Assembly (NCBI RefSeq): GCF_000003815.2
Contig: NC_049980.1
Span: forward strand, 23,387,249-23,451,248
Direction: 5' to 3'
Length of the DNA stretch: 64,000 nucleotides
Origin: Branchiostoma floridae
Taxonomy: Eukaryota; Chordata; Leptocardii; Amphioxiformes; Branchiostomatidae
Below the pieces are notes generated by a model. The model searched no databases and was not told where the DNA came from. It was given only the letters and a program-made list of their open reading frames with translations. A program made the position numbers and the translations under genes. Numbering within the stretch: the stretch's first letter is position 1; each line of letters starts with the position of its first letter. This document shows, piece after piece, positions 1-48,569 of the stretch.

Positions 1-306
1 CCTGTCTTGCTGGTCCTTTGAATGGAACATTTAGCCATGGTCCACTGGTTGTTGTACTTAACTGGGACATTAAACAATAAACCTGTGTACAACCATACTT
101 TATGTTAGCTTGCCACAACAGTGGGTGATTCAAAAAATGTCAAGCTAGTACTGTCACAATTCGCAGAATCAATGGTCCAAAATATAGGTCCTTTGGGGTA
201 AACCCAACCCACGGAATCCACTTCTGGAGGTTCAGAAATTCAATTTGACGTCAATCCCATGCCCAGGTAAATCCTGATTAGTAATTCCTGGTATTAACGG
301 GGTCTA

Positions 307-5242
<4,936 letters not shown>

Positions 5243-6958
5243 GCTTCCATGGCAGGCTACTCAACATGACTGCTTGGAAATTGGTAACAAGATAAATTGT
5301 GTCTGAAATGTGTGGGCAGGTAAGTACGTGGGCTAATCCTTCGCAAAAGTGGAGCAAAGAACAGCAATACAACAAGCACTTTGCGCAACTTGTTATTTCT
5401 TACCGACAAACTAACTTCTTTTGGATCCGTTAAAACTTAAAGAAAAATAGAAACTCAATGGAGGGGATATCTAATTTTTGGTCTAAGTAGCTTTAATGAA
5501 GTTAGCCTTCAATTTAGACATGTTACAACTTTAGTACAGGTCCAACAATAGATTGGGAGAGGTGCCGTTTGAAAACAAAGGATAAGGTTACAATAAGCAG
5601 CCATCTTAGTTGTAACAGATGAGGATGAGATGGCCCTAATCAAATCTACCAGATCTTTTGTTGTTAACTAACCAGATTATCTGTAGTCGACAACAGTCTA
5701 AACTGTGTTACACCTGAATCCGTGGGAAAATAGGGACCCTTTTTTCCCAGGCACAATCATGATACATTTGATTGTCTGCCAATTTTCGCTAATGGTTCAT
5801 GTTAACAAGCAACCAGCCTTGGACTTCCAACCGGTGAATGCAGAGGAAATCCTGGGAGTCACAATATTTGTGAGTGGTTTGGTGGTTTCCATAGCTGGTT
5901 GTTGTTACTGTGGAAGGGCGGAGATTGTATCAGGGAGGAGGAGGATTAGTCCCAACGACACGGAATCGTGTGGCGGCAGATTAAACAAACTGGACAATAC
6001 GGCCACTCAATCTGCCTATAATGCACACTACATCTTAAAAGCAGTAAAGGAAACCAATAACAGTTTCAAGGTTTTGGAGATCAGGGTTCCCAATATTTCT
6101 GTTTTGTAGAGCACTTAGCATTCAGTGATCCACAGAAGCCAAGGTAATGTAACCCAACCCAGGGACTTAGTGGACACATCTTAAGTAAATAATGAGGCCA
6201 CTCCTAGCCATCTCTTTGGATGACATCCTTTTGGCAGGTGCAAGAGAGGAAAAAATTATGTCTACCCCAAAAATAAGAATCCTAGTTTTGAACAATTTTA
6301 CAATAATTGTTGATATTCTAATGACTAAAAAACTACAAGAATAACTCATAAAAAGTCTTATATTATAATATTTCTTAATAAGCTAGCCCTCTAAGTCAAC
6401 ATCTTCATGAAAGAAACAAAAACAGCACTGTTGTTTAGACTTAAGTACCACCAATGATAACCATCTCATTGAAACAGTTTGTTACTTAAAAGACAAACAA
6501 AAGTTGCTATTCTGTACATGGTACTAAAAGTCTAACCTGTGAGCCATTGAGAAAACAGAATGTCTCAAAAGGTTTTTCTTCTATAGTATACTGTAATTCT
6601 TGGAATCCTCACGTCTGGAAATTATAGCGTTTTTGGGAAAATGGAGTTATTCACGTCACTTAAATCTAGCAATAAAGGTGGACCTGTCGCATCCTTGCCT
6701 CAGCAAATGATACAACGGTAAAAAAAAAAACACCTCAAAGACGTCTTTCGTAGTAACTTCTTAGCGAATAGACATAACGTTATATTGACAACTTTTTTGT
6801 ACTTCATTCTTTGTCATCACCAAGCATTTAATGTAACATTACATTACTCAAACTAATATTTTAAAGTATTCAATTCAGTACATGTACACCGTAAACCATC
6901 ACGTGACAATCACGTGCGCCTTTATCTGGAATGGTGCAGTCCAAACATGGTCAGGTGC
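5243..6958. other. Upstream region of RBPJ, no recognised gene
   Basis: A plausible splice acceptor (pyrimidine tract ending in CAG near 5273) just before the RBPJ start suggests a 5' UTR exon further up. On the plus strand a 134-codon open frame at 5705-6109 contains one hydrophobic stretch (ILGVTIFVSGLVVSIAG) followed by CCYCG. I do not recognise it, it has no clear splice partners, and I do not call it a gene. The rest (6110-6958) is AT-rich with two CACGTG E-boxes at about 6901-6918. Confidence 0.4.
5721..5728 (+). promoter_or_regulatory. Consensus Su(H)/RBPJ binding site upstream of RBPJ
   Basis: CGTGGGAA matches the high-affinity CSL consensus YGTGGGAA and lies 479 bp upstream of the RBPJ start codon. 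Further exact matches sit in an RBPJ intron at 1142-1149 (minus strand) and at 10308-10315. About four matches are expected by chance in 64 kb, so function (autoregulation) is only a suggestion. Confidence 0.35.
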
Positions 6959-7143
6959 CGGTACTATTAGCCTCTACCAGGCTCCGTGGATCGGTAGAAT
7001 CATTATCCTCACCGGCGAAAACGTGGTGAGGAAACGTACTCTTCTGGCCGGCTAACTCCCCTAGCGTACTATAGATTCTATTCGTCCAATTTCTACAATT
7101 AGACCACCGATCCACGAAGCCTGGTAGAGTCTAGGTACTATGG
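6959..7143. mobile_element. Fold-back MITE-like element (CTACCAGGCTC family, copy A)
   Basis: Terminal arms are inverted copies: the left arm contains CTCTACCAGGCTCCGTGGAT and the right arm, reverse-complemented, contains CTCTACCAGGCTTCGTGGAT. It has no coding capacity. The core motifs CCAGGCTC and GTCCAATTT recur in the larger fold-back element at 49979-50296, which suggests a shared family. Superfamily is not assignable from the termini. Confidence 0.6.
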
Positions 7144-7502
7144 CTCCAGTAACTGGGAATTCAATTATGTCTCCACAGTCAACCAATTACTTGTTGGGGA
7201 CAAATCCTCTTGTGTCAAGTTACCCATTGACCGTGTATTATGAAACATGAAGTTACCGTATGCATATCAAAAGCAACAAAAATTGCAAAGGTATGTGCTT
7301 TTCGCAACTTGGCGTCCCGGACATCAGATCAACAAAGTAACAGTTACATGTCAGACAATGTATAACTTAGGGCAGAGTGTCCCATTTAAACCCGGCTTAG
7401 TCACATTATATGTACCCTGTCACCTTATATGTACTGTTGTCCTGAATTTCAAAGATGGTCAAACTGATTTTCAACCAATTCCACGCACACTGTAGCAAGT
7501 TC

Positions 7503-7938
7503 TAGGGCTGGGTATCGGTACAGCGTACCGGTACAAAACCGGTTTTTCTTATTGGACCGGTCCAGAAAAACCGGACCTGAAAAAATTAGGTGGACCGGAT
7601 GTTGGACCGATTAGAAAATTAACAGATTGTTTTATCAGGCATTCACACGTTTTTGGCGCTTGCAGGTGGAAGAAAATAACAAGAGTGAAGTAGAGTAGAG
7701 TTTATAGTAATTTCTACCAATTTTTACAGCCAATCGTACAAGTTAAGTTAACGTTGTAGGATTTTAAAACGCCAGTGTAAGTCTAATACTCCACCGAACA
7801 GATTTCTTTGTAGTGAAATGGACCATTGGTATGAGTCATACTGAATCAGGTCCAGGTTCAGGTCCGGACCTGGACCTGATCCTTTGGACCTGAACCGGAC
7901 CTGGACCTGAATTTTCTGTACCGGTACCCAGCCCATTA
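7503..7938. mobile_element. hAT-type MITE, copy 1
   Basis: About 436 bp. The left end begins TAGGGCTGGGTATCGGTACA and the right end is its approximate inverse (TGTACCGGTACCCAGCCC). The interior has CAGGTCC/GGACCTG clusters arranged as nested palindromes near the right end, typical of hAT subterminal transposase sites. It matches the element at 42725-43152 over its length. The target duplication here is decayed (GCAA is shared by both flanks), so the exact ends are approximate. Confidence 0.78.
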
Positions 7939-9395
7939 GCAACCGAACCTATAAATGAGATGACACCACTCCTAAACGCAGTTACTGCCGACGCTTCTAC
8001 TGATTCCAGACTTCGGCGTTATCCGACAGTTTTTATTGAAATGATTTGTGCACATTACGAATCACACTAATTCTCACATAACTGTATAGTATGTGCTTAT
8101 TTGTTTACATATCACATCGGATTGATATGTGGTGAATATTGCATTATGGTACATTAAAGTGCGGATTACGCTGAAATTTAACTTTGCCATTATATTACTT
8201 ATTAGTGCTGTGCATTATTATTCCCGGTGTCCAAACCTACGTTAGCTACTGAATCCCTTTATTTTGTCAACGTTGCATCAGCGTGAAGCCTTGACATACG
8301 GCCTCTCATTGGGTACAACTACGTGTACCTATGTAAATGTTATCCTTATATACGCAAACATGACCTTATAATTATACGTTTCCGTGACGGACTCATTGCC
8401 TTGCCGTCTATCATGAACTACTATGGGTTGCGTTAACCCAAGTAGTCGCTAGATGGCAGCATTGTAAGGCCCACAACCTATCAGAGTTGATCAGAGTTAA
8501 CTGGTCACTCCATGAGTAACAACATCACACTCGGTGTTTGACAGGTTTTAGCTTTTTCCGTCCGCGTGAAAATACATCGCGACAGACCATTATCCATAGA
8601 CAATGTCTCTATCCCGACGCTCCGTCACCGAGGTGCTGAATTTCCTTCCCCTCAAGATCTGGGTTACAGATCTGGGTTACAAGTCAGCTGATGCAACTCG
8701 CACAAGGGAAAACGTATTTTACTTGCATAACATACATAGTGTTGTTTTTCCTTGCGCGAGTGCCTCAGCTAGGTTACAAGTCATCCTCCACCGGGCCAGT
8801 ACAATTTTCAATGCTTGGCCAGGACAGTTCGTCCGCGGGAAGGTCGGTCAAAGCTTATGGTGGCCGAACTCCCGGTCCGGACCCCTGGCAAATTATTCTT
8901 ACTATAGCCGGGGTAGTTAGTCCGGTAGAAACAAGTCACGAAAGGTCTACATATCGGCCACCTTTTCCACAAGACTTCTAGTAGCACCAGTGATTTTAAA
9001 TTTGTACCTCCGACGTAAAGTCACTTTGATGTTGATTTTCACAGGGAATGTTGGCTCAATTACGGTCGATCTCAACGGAAATGGAAGAGTTCAGAAGTTG
9101 GGCCCCGCAATTGCCTGTGAAGAAGTGCCATCTAGCGACGTCTTCGACAACACCATATATTTCTTCGACTGTTCAGATACCTGAAGGCAGTAGTTTATCT
9201 AGGATCGCTGTCAAGCCATTTCTCCTTTATTTGAAGACTATCCATTTTCTTGACCACGTTTGTACATGTGGTGTACCAAGGCATTTTACTTCACTTGTAA
9301 GGCCTAACACACAACACAAAAGCGCGTTTTTTATGTTTCTCTTAATTTTTACTGAAGAAAATTTAAGAAATTCGTACTAACCTTACTGACAGATC
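7939..9395. other. Intergenic, no recognised gene
   Basis: It holds a short imperfect hairpin near 8405-8460 (GCCGTCTATC and GCTAGATGGC arms). Overlapping plus-strand open frames at 8603-8981 and 9048-9380 have acceptable codon content but no homology I can name. A pyrimidine-rich acceptor precedes 9045. I see no convincing gene. Confidence 0.4.
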
Positions 9396-9545
9396 CATAG
9401 CCGGGTATGGAGGAGCTGGCTTGTTCATCAGGGCATGGCCGATAGACAGCAGGGGAGGGGGGCCGACCGGCACACGGCTCAGCGGTTGGTGGATGGACGA
9501 CGCCTGTGCTCCTTTCTCCAAAAGCAGAAGATCTGTGGCATGTTG
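9396..9545 (-). other. Possible orphan exon, minus strand
   Basis: This is a GC-richer island in AT-rich DNA. One minus-strand frame reads SSIHQPLSRVPVGPPPLLSI and, further on, MNKPAPPYPAMDLS, then stops exactly at a good donor (TCA followed by GTAAGG). Its phase does not fit RBPJ exon 2, so it is not an obvious alternative RBPJ first exon. No partner exon was found. Whether it is a real coding exon is uncertain. Confidence 0.25.
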
Positions 9546-12500
9546 CGTGAAGTTTGATCTTTGACATTTGATTGTATGGTCTCGTTAGAAAGGACGATTA
9601 GTAAAGACGATTAGAATGATGACTATTCTTATGAGTGCAGCATCCGGACATACATGTGCCCTGGAGACCCTCCGCTTTTGCTTAAAAGGATACGGCAACG
9701 ATATCCTTTGAAAAAAGAACTTTTACTGAGAATTGTTAACTGCAGAAGTGGACGTATAACTTACATACGTCTCGCCAGAGGACAGGGCCGGCTTCAGAGG
9801 AGTAAGGAGAAAAAAATATTCGGTGCGTCGATTGTAATGAGTCATTATAGATTCTAAATTTAGTTAAGAAACAACAACTAGAAGTTTATGAAATAGCAAA
9901 ATGATAGTTTCTGATAGAACATGTGCACCAGTATGGATATACAAATAATGTCCGTGTGAAGACCTGATTAAGTTAAAGAAAGCCAAGGGTTTCAAGGCCA
10001 TATTTTGACAATATCTTCACACTGTCCCCTCCTACGGGCTCTGTGCCTTCTTCTAACCTCTCTCAAAAGGCGGGCGCAAGCGCACTTACAAGTCATAAAT
10101 ACAATGAAAAGACTTAGAGATATATGCTATGCAAACCTGACTTTGTCTCGGCCTGAACCCACTAAAGTCCCGGGGTTACACAATTCCCCTCGGATTTCTG
10201 GAGGGAACCATCCAGACTGTGCCAACACTTCCTGTAGGACTAACCATATGTTAGTCCACTCTCCCCGCACGGCCACAAGTTAACAAAGTGTGAGAAAGTA
10301 CCCTCCTTGTGGGAAATCCGCCACAAAAATTCACACTACAATTAACAACAATTGATTTGATTTCCTACTACTTGAGGCCGTGCAACCGGCGATGTTTTCC
10401 CTACACGTTTTATACATAACTGTGTGATAAAGATATATGATAGAGTCATAACCAAGAAGCAATAGAATTACCTTGCTCTGTGAAATTAAGGTTATAGTCC
10501 TCGGGAAGAATAATATCTGCCCCGCCAGGCTCTGACATACTGTTTGAAGACTGTGAAAAAAACTAATATCCGTGGAATCTAATTTTCTCACCCGTCGTGA
10601 CGCTCCCAGTTTTTCCCATGAAAATTCAAAATGAGCAAGGTAATCAAAATTTCGGTCCTAATGGCCCCTTCAATATGTAACGTTTTGTTTACTTGTGACA
10701 TTGTGTTTGCCATGTACGCTGTTGAAACACCTGGCGGGAAGGTGGGGTTTCTCACCGCTTTGTCGTGCAAACTTTGGTTGGAAGAAGCCAACCTGCGATT
10801 TCAAATAATGTATACTATTAGCTACATCTTTTGTGAGGCGTGTGTCGGTCAGCTAAAACATCTAGAGTCTGTACATATCTTGTGAGGTGTTTTTTTAAAA
10901 CTTCCAAGTGGTTACATATACTTGAAATTCAATTCTTAACTTTCACTTCCAAATACTTTCCCTTGACATCAGTGTGGGGGTCGGTCATCAGTATGGTGTG
11001 CGCCGTCAGTTTAACAGAAGTCAGTAGACGTTTCTCCTTGTCTATTGAAAAGGCTTGTCTGTACTACAAAACGCAAGGGCTAGCCGCTAGCTCCTAACAA
11101 CTCTAAACGCTTAAGACATGGCCATGCCACCGTAATTGGCCTTCTTGATGTAATACGTATACTGCCAACGACTATTTAATGAGCTTCGTCCCGTTTACCT
11201 CGTATGGTAGTACAATACATTATACAGAACATCCACCATTCAAATGATGAACGTTAATGACAACACTGCCCAATCTATTTTTATTTGGAGGTTAACACCT
11301 TGGTTGCATTACGCATTTTAAAAACAATAAACGATCAAAGTGACTCATTTTGCTTCCGTGTACGCAGGCTTATTTTTGTTTTCGGTGTGTTGGTGTGCGT
11401 GCGGATACACTGTCAATAGGTTGGTAGGAAGTGGGTGAGAAACTGACCCCAAACGTCAGACTTGCAAGAGTGGCAGGAAGTAGAGTTCCGAGGTGGTAGA
11501 ATTATTAGTCGTCAATCAGACATGACAGTCCAGGTCATGGGTCAGTGGAAGAGGCTCACTACTGTTTATTCATGGGAAGGTATTGTTTTTGGTCTGGCTT
11601 TCACAGATCACTTCAATGAATCAATGGACACATTTGATTGTTTTCGCCAGAAGGGAAAACATGTTGTTTTTGCTGGTGTCTTCTTCTTCTGTCAAGTGTG
11701 GTAAACAAGTGGATGTAGAGAAGCAGCGATCTACAGGAACATATCTATGTTTGTATACTTATAGTAATGCGGTTCAAACTTTCCTTAAAAATGGCCATAT
11801 TGCATCTAATTCACAAATATGCACAAGAAGAAACTGATTATATCAAGAGCTATTGCTCATATTTCATTGTATGCCAAAAAGTTTCACAAAATATGTTTAT
11901 TATTACAGTAGGGAGAGCAAGAATTAAATGCTCCTGTAATAGTATTGTGTGCCAGTGTAGCTTGCCAAAGGTCATGGGGAAAACATCTGCATTTTTGCAA
12001 AAATGTTGCCATTCTAGAGTGAATCAAAACCTTATTTGCTTAATTAGTGAACAACAATTTGATAAAAATCTGATAACTCTGATGAGAGAACTTGTTTTGA
12101 CCTTTGACTATTTGTCCCCATCTTTGTGTGGTGATGTGTGTAGTAAAGAACAGAACTTGGAATGTCGGATGTTTAAAATCTGTTTTATTTTGAATCATTT
12201 CAATATTCAGACTGGCAATAATACAAGGATTGTAGACACCCTTATCTGTGATATGACGTAAAATGATACAACGTAGTAATAAAAGAAGAAACATTAATTG
12301 TCAATATGGTTCTTAATCACATGTATGTTCTCCTCAAAGGATATAATAAAATTGCACAGACTTCTTATCTACTACTGATATGAAGACTTTAAATATTAAA
12401 TGATTAGCTATTTACATAATCCTTTGCTGGAAATCTTGGATCATTGAAGTATCAAAGCAAAATTCATTGTTCATAGAATTCAGATGCATACATAATATTA

Positions 12501-12885
12501 TACACATTGTACACACACTATCCACAAGACACTGACATGTATACTATCTCAGCACTGTCTTAATACACAACACACATACACAAAGTACCTAGGGCCATAT
12601 AGAATACTACTATACCATCTATTTCATGACATAACTCCATTCAGTCTCAGTTTACATACAATCATAATCTTTTGTTTTTTTCTACATAGGATATCTCTGT
12701 GGCATACAAAAACAGGGTCATTCATTGCAAGACAAGCCATGCTAAAATGAGTGCTAAAATCTACACCATGCATTTGACTGGAGTCTGTAGTGGCATCACA
12801 TTTGTCTTACCAAGTCATCGTTCCCTGATGGTACAAACATTCATACCGTTACTAGTCGTAGTCATAACAGTTCGTTGAACTCCAA
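9546..12885. other. Intergenic, no recognised gene
   Basis: AT-rich DNA without recognisable exons. The longest open frame (11767-12261, plus, 164 codons) is rich in Cys, Ile and Lys with no family motif and no splice context, so it is probably chance. No RNA gene or clear repeat was found. Confidence 0.5.
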
Positions 12886-13496
12886 NNNNNNNNNNNNNNN
12901 NNNNNNNNNNNNNNNNNNNNNNNNNNNNNNNNNNNNNNNNNNNNNNNNNNNNNNNNNNNNNNNNNNNNNNNNNNNNNNNNNNNNNNNNNNNNNNNNNNNN
13001 NNNNNNNNNNNNNNNNNNNNNNNNNNNNNNNNNNNNNNNNNNNNNNNNNNNNNNNNNNNNNNNNNNNNNNNNNNNNNNNNNNNNNNNNNNNNNNNNNNNN
13101 NNNNNNNNNNNNNNNNNNNNNNNNNNNNNNNNNNNNNNNNNNNNNNNNNNNNNNNNNNNNNNNNNNNNNNNNNNNNNNNNNNNNNNNNNNNNNNNNNNNN
13201 NNNNNNNNNNNNNNNNNNNNNNNNNNNNNNNNNNNNNNNNNNNNNNNNNNNNNNNNNNNNNNNNNNNNNNNNNNNNNNNNNNNNNNNNNNNNNNNNNNNN
13301 NNNNNNNNNNNNNNNNNNNNNNNNNNNNNNNNNNNNNNNNNNNNNNNNNNNNNNNNNNNNNNNNNNNNNNNNNNNNNNNNNNNNNNNNNNNNNNNNNNNN
13401 NNNNNNNNNNNNNNNNNNNNNNNNNNNNNNNNNNNNNNNNNNNNNNNNNNNNNNNNNNNNNNNNNNNNNNNNNNNNNNNNNNNNNNNNNNNNNNNN
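12886..13496. other. Assembly gap (611 N)
   Basis: A run of undetermined bases. Open frames that appear to cross it are artefacts. Confidence 1.
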
Positions 13497-15028
13497 TTAG
13501 AATGATTACACATATGGACACATTTCTAAAAACAATGACTGGCTGTGGTATAATCTTACACCAAAAATGAACTGGTAATGTCTGTCCAGAATTGTTAAAA
13601 TCAGGATATACAATGTTGGTATATCAGCTACATGTAGGACGGACGGATATATTTCACTATTTCAGTCAATAGCAAAACCATCAATTCAGAACTTAAGGTA
13701 TGGACATCCAAATTCTTTTCTACCAACAAGCCCTTTTTCCACAAATTCTTCTGAGTCCATACCTTTGTCTACACATATACAGGTGCAGGACCAACAGGAG
13801 TTGGCCTGCCTACATAGCAACAATTAAAGCATGGCAATGAGAAAGTTGCACTTGTGATGATTTAGTTAAAACAATCAGCTGTTTCCCTTGATTTTTACAT
13901 GATGATAACTTGAATACAGCTGGGTAAAAACAGTCAGTCCACTGTGTCTAGTAGAAAAGTAATCTCACATGGTCTTGGACCTCAAAAACTACCAACAAAG
14001 ACATAACAAAAAACTACCAACAAAGACATAACAAAAAATCTACAATTTTCTTTCCACATACACATCATCTGGGTAATCATAAAACAATCATTAAAAAATG
14101 AACACTGCCACTTCCACTCAGCTGCATAGATTGTTGAGGAAGAAATTCAGTAAGAAACACAATATGTTTTCACATACCATGCTGCTTTGGTCAGCTCAAA
14201 TGTCCCGGTAGTGTTGACGTTGATTTTGTACATGTACAGGATTTAGAGCACTGCCCACTGCCGGACACTAGTTACCACCAATAGGTCAGAAGTCAGGTTT
14301 ACCTGCATTGCAGATGCTACCTTAGATGCTACCAAAATGGCCACACGTGTACCAGTATATCCAACAAACATTCTGGAATGTTCAGTGGATATACAGAGTA
14401 GCATCAGTGCCTAGCAGCCCCATGTAACATTGTAATTGAGCTGTTTACCTGGACTTCAGGTCTCCATTACATGAACAGGCATGGATCTTCTAATACTGCA
14501 ATGTCAGGCCCACCATCCCTCTCTTATATCAGAATGAGCGAATTGAAGGAAGGTTATGAGTATAGTACAATATACAACATATTACTGCAAGTGTAAAGCA
14601 TTGTTCTGGTAAGGGTACATCAACAAGAGAACTATTGATTGGAATCTGGAATGAATACCATGATTCAAATAAAGGGTTAGGATTAAATAAATAAGTAGTA
14701 TTCCAATCTGATCTTGATTTATGATACCATACATTGCACAAATGTACTTTGGTAATAGTATGATTATCGTACCTTATAATTACAGTTGCAACAAACAAGC
14801 GTAATCCAGTCAATATGGCTGAGTTAGCTTGTCATATTGGAAATCAAACTTGCAAGGTGTTTCTGTCTTGTAAAAACGAAAAACACCTGGAATTATTCCA
14901 GTTCTTGATTAGGAACAACTTGGAATTCTGTTCTTTTGTTTGTCCTTTGTCATGTCAAAGAAACCAATAAGATAGGGTAGATAGGGATTTCTGCAATGGA
15001 TGGTTGAGGTATGGATGCTGGGTTGGAC
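13497..15028. other. 3' flank of UNC13, no recognised gene
   Basis: It contains a two-copy 25-bp tandem repeat (ACTACCAACAAAGACATAAC) at 13988-14037. The part next to 15028 is probably UNC13 3' UTR. I could not fix a poly(A) site on the minus strand. Confidence 0.5.
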
Positions 15029-15235
15029 TTATGTCTGGGCTTTAGCTTTAGTGACGTTCGGTACAGAGACATTAGGTATGCTGACGTTTGGCATACCAAT
15101 GCTCTGTACGCTGACATTTGGCATGTTAACATCAGGGACGTTGACACTTGGCATATTGATGGCTGACATGTTGACATTGGACATGTCCACTTTCGGCATG
15201 TTGACGTTGGACATGTCCACTTTGGGCACATAAGC
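15029..15235 (-). other. In-frame pentapeptide-repeat extension after the UNC13 stop
   Basis: Directly after the UNC13 TGA (15236-15238) the same frame stays open for 68 codons to a TAA at 15029. After two linker codons come 12 consecutive five-residue units with hydrophobic residues at positions 1 and 4 (VPKVD, MSNVN, MPKVD, MSNVN, MSAIN, MPSVN, VPDVN, MPNVS, VQSIG, MPNVS, IPNVS, VPNVT), ending KAKAQT. Proline uses CCC, CCG, CCA and CCT, valine uses all four codons, and serine uses TCC, TCA and AGC. The protein pattern is therefore kept while silent sites vary. The composition resembles AHNAK-type repeats. Known UNC13 proteins end near the TGA, so translation would need stop readthrough, an unseen splice or an allele without the stop. 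Confidence 0.5.
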
Positions 15236-46284
<31,049 letters not shown>

Positions 46285-47534
46285 CTTCACCACACCCTTT
46301 GTCTAAAAGGCCTGCTCTAACGGGCCAAACCCACATCAGGTCCGGTCAGTCGCTGATTGCCCCACGGCACGTCGACCAGAATTTCACTTTCTCAATATTC
46401 GCCATTTTTTGTCCCGCAAGCTTGCACCTGATGACGTCATCTACAGAACCGTCCACCTGCAAAGGGGTGTCCGGACATGAATATCACACGATTTCTTTAA
46501 CATCTGGTTCCTTTCCCTCTTTTCCTTTTGCCCTCAGATTTGGTGATTAATGAAATATCGATATGAGAGGTGAGGTTTGCTGTGTGGTAGCAGTGATTGC
46601 TTTTACTACTCTATCCGCCAATACGGGCAGCAAAAAGCAACCCATAATCTGCACAGAATGAATAGAATGTTTTTATTTTCTATTATACTTCCCTGTATCA
46701 ATAGACTAATTTGATACAATCAAAGCAACTAAAGAAGCGCATATGCTTGCCTTTAAAACCAAGAAAAATGTGAAGGAATATGAGGACCACGATAATTTGA
46801 TAGCATAGTCGATTTAATGTAGCAAGTCCACCCCTGTGCTCAGTTGTAGCAGTCTACAAACCCCGCCCTTGTCCAGAGATGCGCGGAAGTTGTGACGTGT
46901 GTTCGGTTCGGAGGTTACCAGCCCTGAGTAGAGATAGGAAGTACCGTAATGTTACGTCCTGAAATCGACCTACTTTTGTTGAAAAGAGCTTCGCAATTGT
47001 TTTAGTATTGTTACCTTTTCGCTTTGTTCAGGGTGCGTATCTTTTACATTTCACGTCACTCTGTCATTTCCCTTCCAATTCAAGTTTTCAGGAGATCAAC
47101 TTAGTGGAGACTCCAAAGATGTCCAAGGAACTTCACTAGACTCCGCAAGGCCTTCCTACAGGGATCGTAGAATTCGAAGAAAAAAAAAGAATCAGGAAAT
47201 TGGCCGGGGGAGTCAGTCCACACTAAGAAGTTTAGCATTCCCCGCTCGTGATGCGGCAGGCCAAATCGTTTGGTAGCAAAACTCCCTGGCAATAAAATAT
47301 TCTTCCTTACACTTACACTTACAGTTACAATGATCCATCGAAGTCAGTCCGGTAGAGACTAGAACTTAACCGTACTTGTGTTTTTTTCTCAAGAAGACGA
47401 ATAATCAAGTGTAACAATTAGAATATGACAATCGATCGACATCTCAAAAAAGACAATTCAATGAAGATCACTGAGCTACATGTACTTTAATTTGCATAAG
47501 CGCTCAAATACAATACAAGCTTAGTTCGTACAAT
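46285..47534. other. UNC13 upstream region
   Basis: Apart from the CRE, a GC-richer patch at 46855-46930 combines a GC box (CCCCGCCC), an ETS-like CGGAAGT and TGACGTG, typical of a CpG promoter. The plus-strand open frame 46164-46550 is antisense to UNC13 exon 1 and its promoter and is not called a gene. Confidence 0.45.
46432..46439. promoter_or_regulatory. Full CRE (TGACGTCA) in the UNC13 promoter
   Basis: A palindromic cAMP-response element 148 bp upstream of the UNC13 start codon. It fits CREB control of a neuronal gene, but binding is not shown. Confidence 0.5.
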
Positions 47535-47563
47535 CAAGGAGGTTAAAAAAATTAACCTCCTTG
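47535..47563. repeat. Perfect hairpin, 12-bp arms
   Basis: CAAGGAGGTTAA, a five-A spacer, then the exact inverse. It is isolated, with no terminator or gene context; possibly a decayed MITE core. Confidence 0.6.
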
Positions 47564-47750
47564 CTACAATAAAAGGCGTGGAAATCATTAATAGGATACA
47601 GCCCTTTGAGGTTGATCGATGCAGCGACGTACGGCATGTCGGCAAAGATCGGATATTATTCTCGAATTGCAAAATGTGACAAGGGCATTACACTGACTCT
47701 CATCAAGGCATGTGTTGGAGAGTCAACATATAAAGACAGCCATATATTTA

Positions 47751-47834
47751 CATATATATATATATAGAGAGAGAGAGAGACTGAGAGACAGAGAGAGAGA
47801 GAGGTAGATAGATGGAAAGATAGACAAATAGATA
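47751..47834. repeat. TA/GA/GATA microsatellite
   Basis: A run of TA dinucleotides passes into GA dinucleotides and then imperfect GATA units. Confidence 0.95.
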
Positions 47835-48029
47835 ATTTATACAAGTTAAAGTTGAGTGGACCTAATATCAAACTAGAAGAAAATCTGAATGTATGCATGA
47901 ATCCTTTAGCTATCTCAGTTGAAATGCCGAGGTGCTCTTTATAGGACCACATAGCTTTATATCATGAGGATAGCTTTATGACTGGCCTAGCCATACTAAT
48001 ATTCATTACACAGAGCTCTAACTCAAAAT

Positions 48030-48240
48030 TAAAGAGCTGTCGACCTGCTAGCTCTACCCCAGAACAGGTGGATTGTCGACCTTCTATTCTTCCATGGCTG
48101 AGTGATTTCCTGACCGGGAGGAAGCAGCCGTCTACAAGGGTAAAATTTACAACACGGTCTTGAATACTCTTGGTGCCCTGGACCTATGGACGAGGCACAC
48201 GCAGTTACGCCCCCCAAAATGCAAAGTGATGTACTAAGTC
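48030..48240 (+). mobile_element. LINE reverse transcriptase fragment
   Basis: The plus strand reads SILPWLSDFLTGRKQ at about 48089-48133, a classic non-LTR reverse transcriptase block (WLxDFLxxRKQ). About 80 bp later it reads PPKCKVMY, matching the downstream NPxKCKVM block. The two are much closer than in an intact element, so this is an internally deleted remnant. Confidence 0.6.
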
Positions 48241-48569
48241 AGTGGTACGGCAAACGCGGAGCTAGCCTCGAACCGAATTCGGCCTCGGCTACTATGCCTG
48301 GCCTTCTTGTACTCTTTACCCAATAAACCATTGATCTATAGCTGCCATTTTTGACGACCGTCACCGTCGCTGGGCTTTAGCCATAGGATCTCTTAGCCAC
48401 AATCTAAGGAGGGCACTTGGTCAAGTCACATGTTCTACTCATCTCTTACTTGCGGCTATCACTCTGGTATCGTGCATTCGGGAAGTGAGTTTCCTCGAAT
48501 TACTCACGAGATTCTAGTTGAATCAATGACCAACTTTAATGCTCTGTAATTTGTTTACCAATTGTGCTA

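Noticed and set aside
11767-12261. 164-codon plus-strand frame
   Set aside because: AT-rich composition, no motif, no splice context; probably chance.
12815-13570. Long open frames on both strands over the first N gap
   Set aside because: They are made almost entirely of unknown residues from the 611-bp gap.
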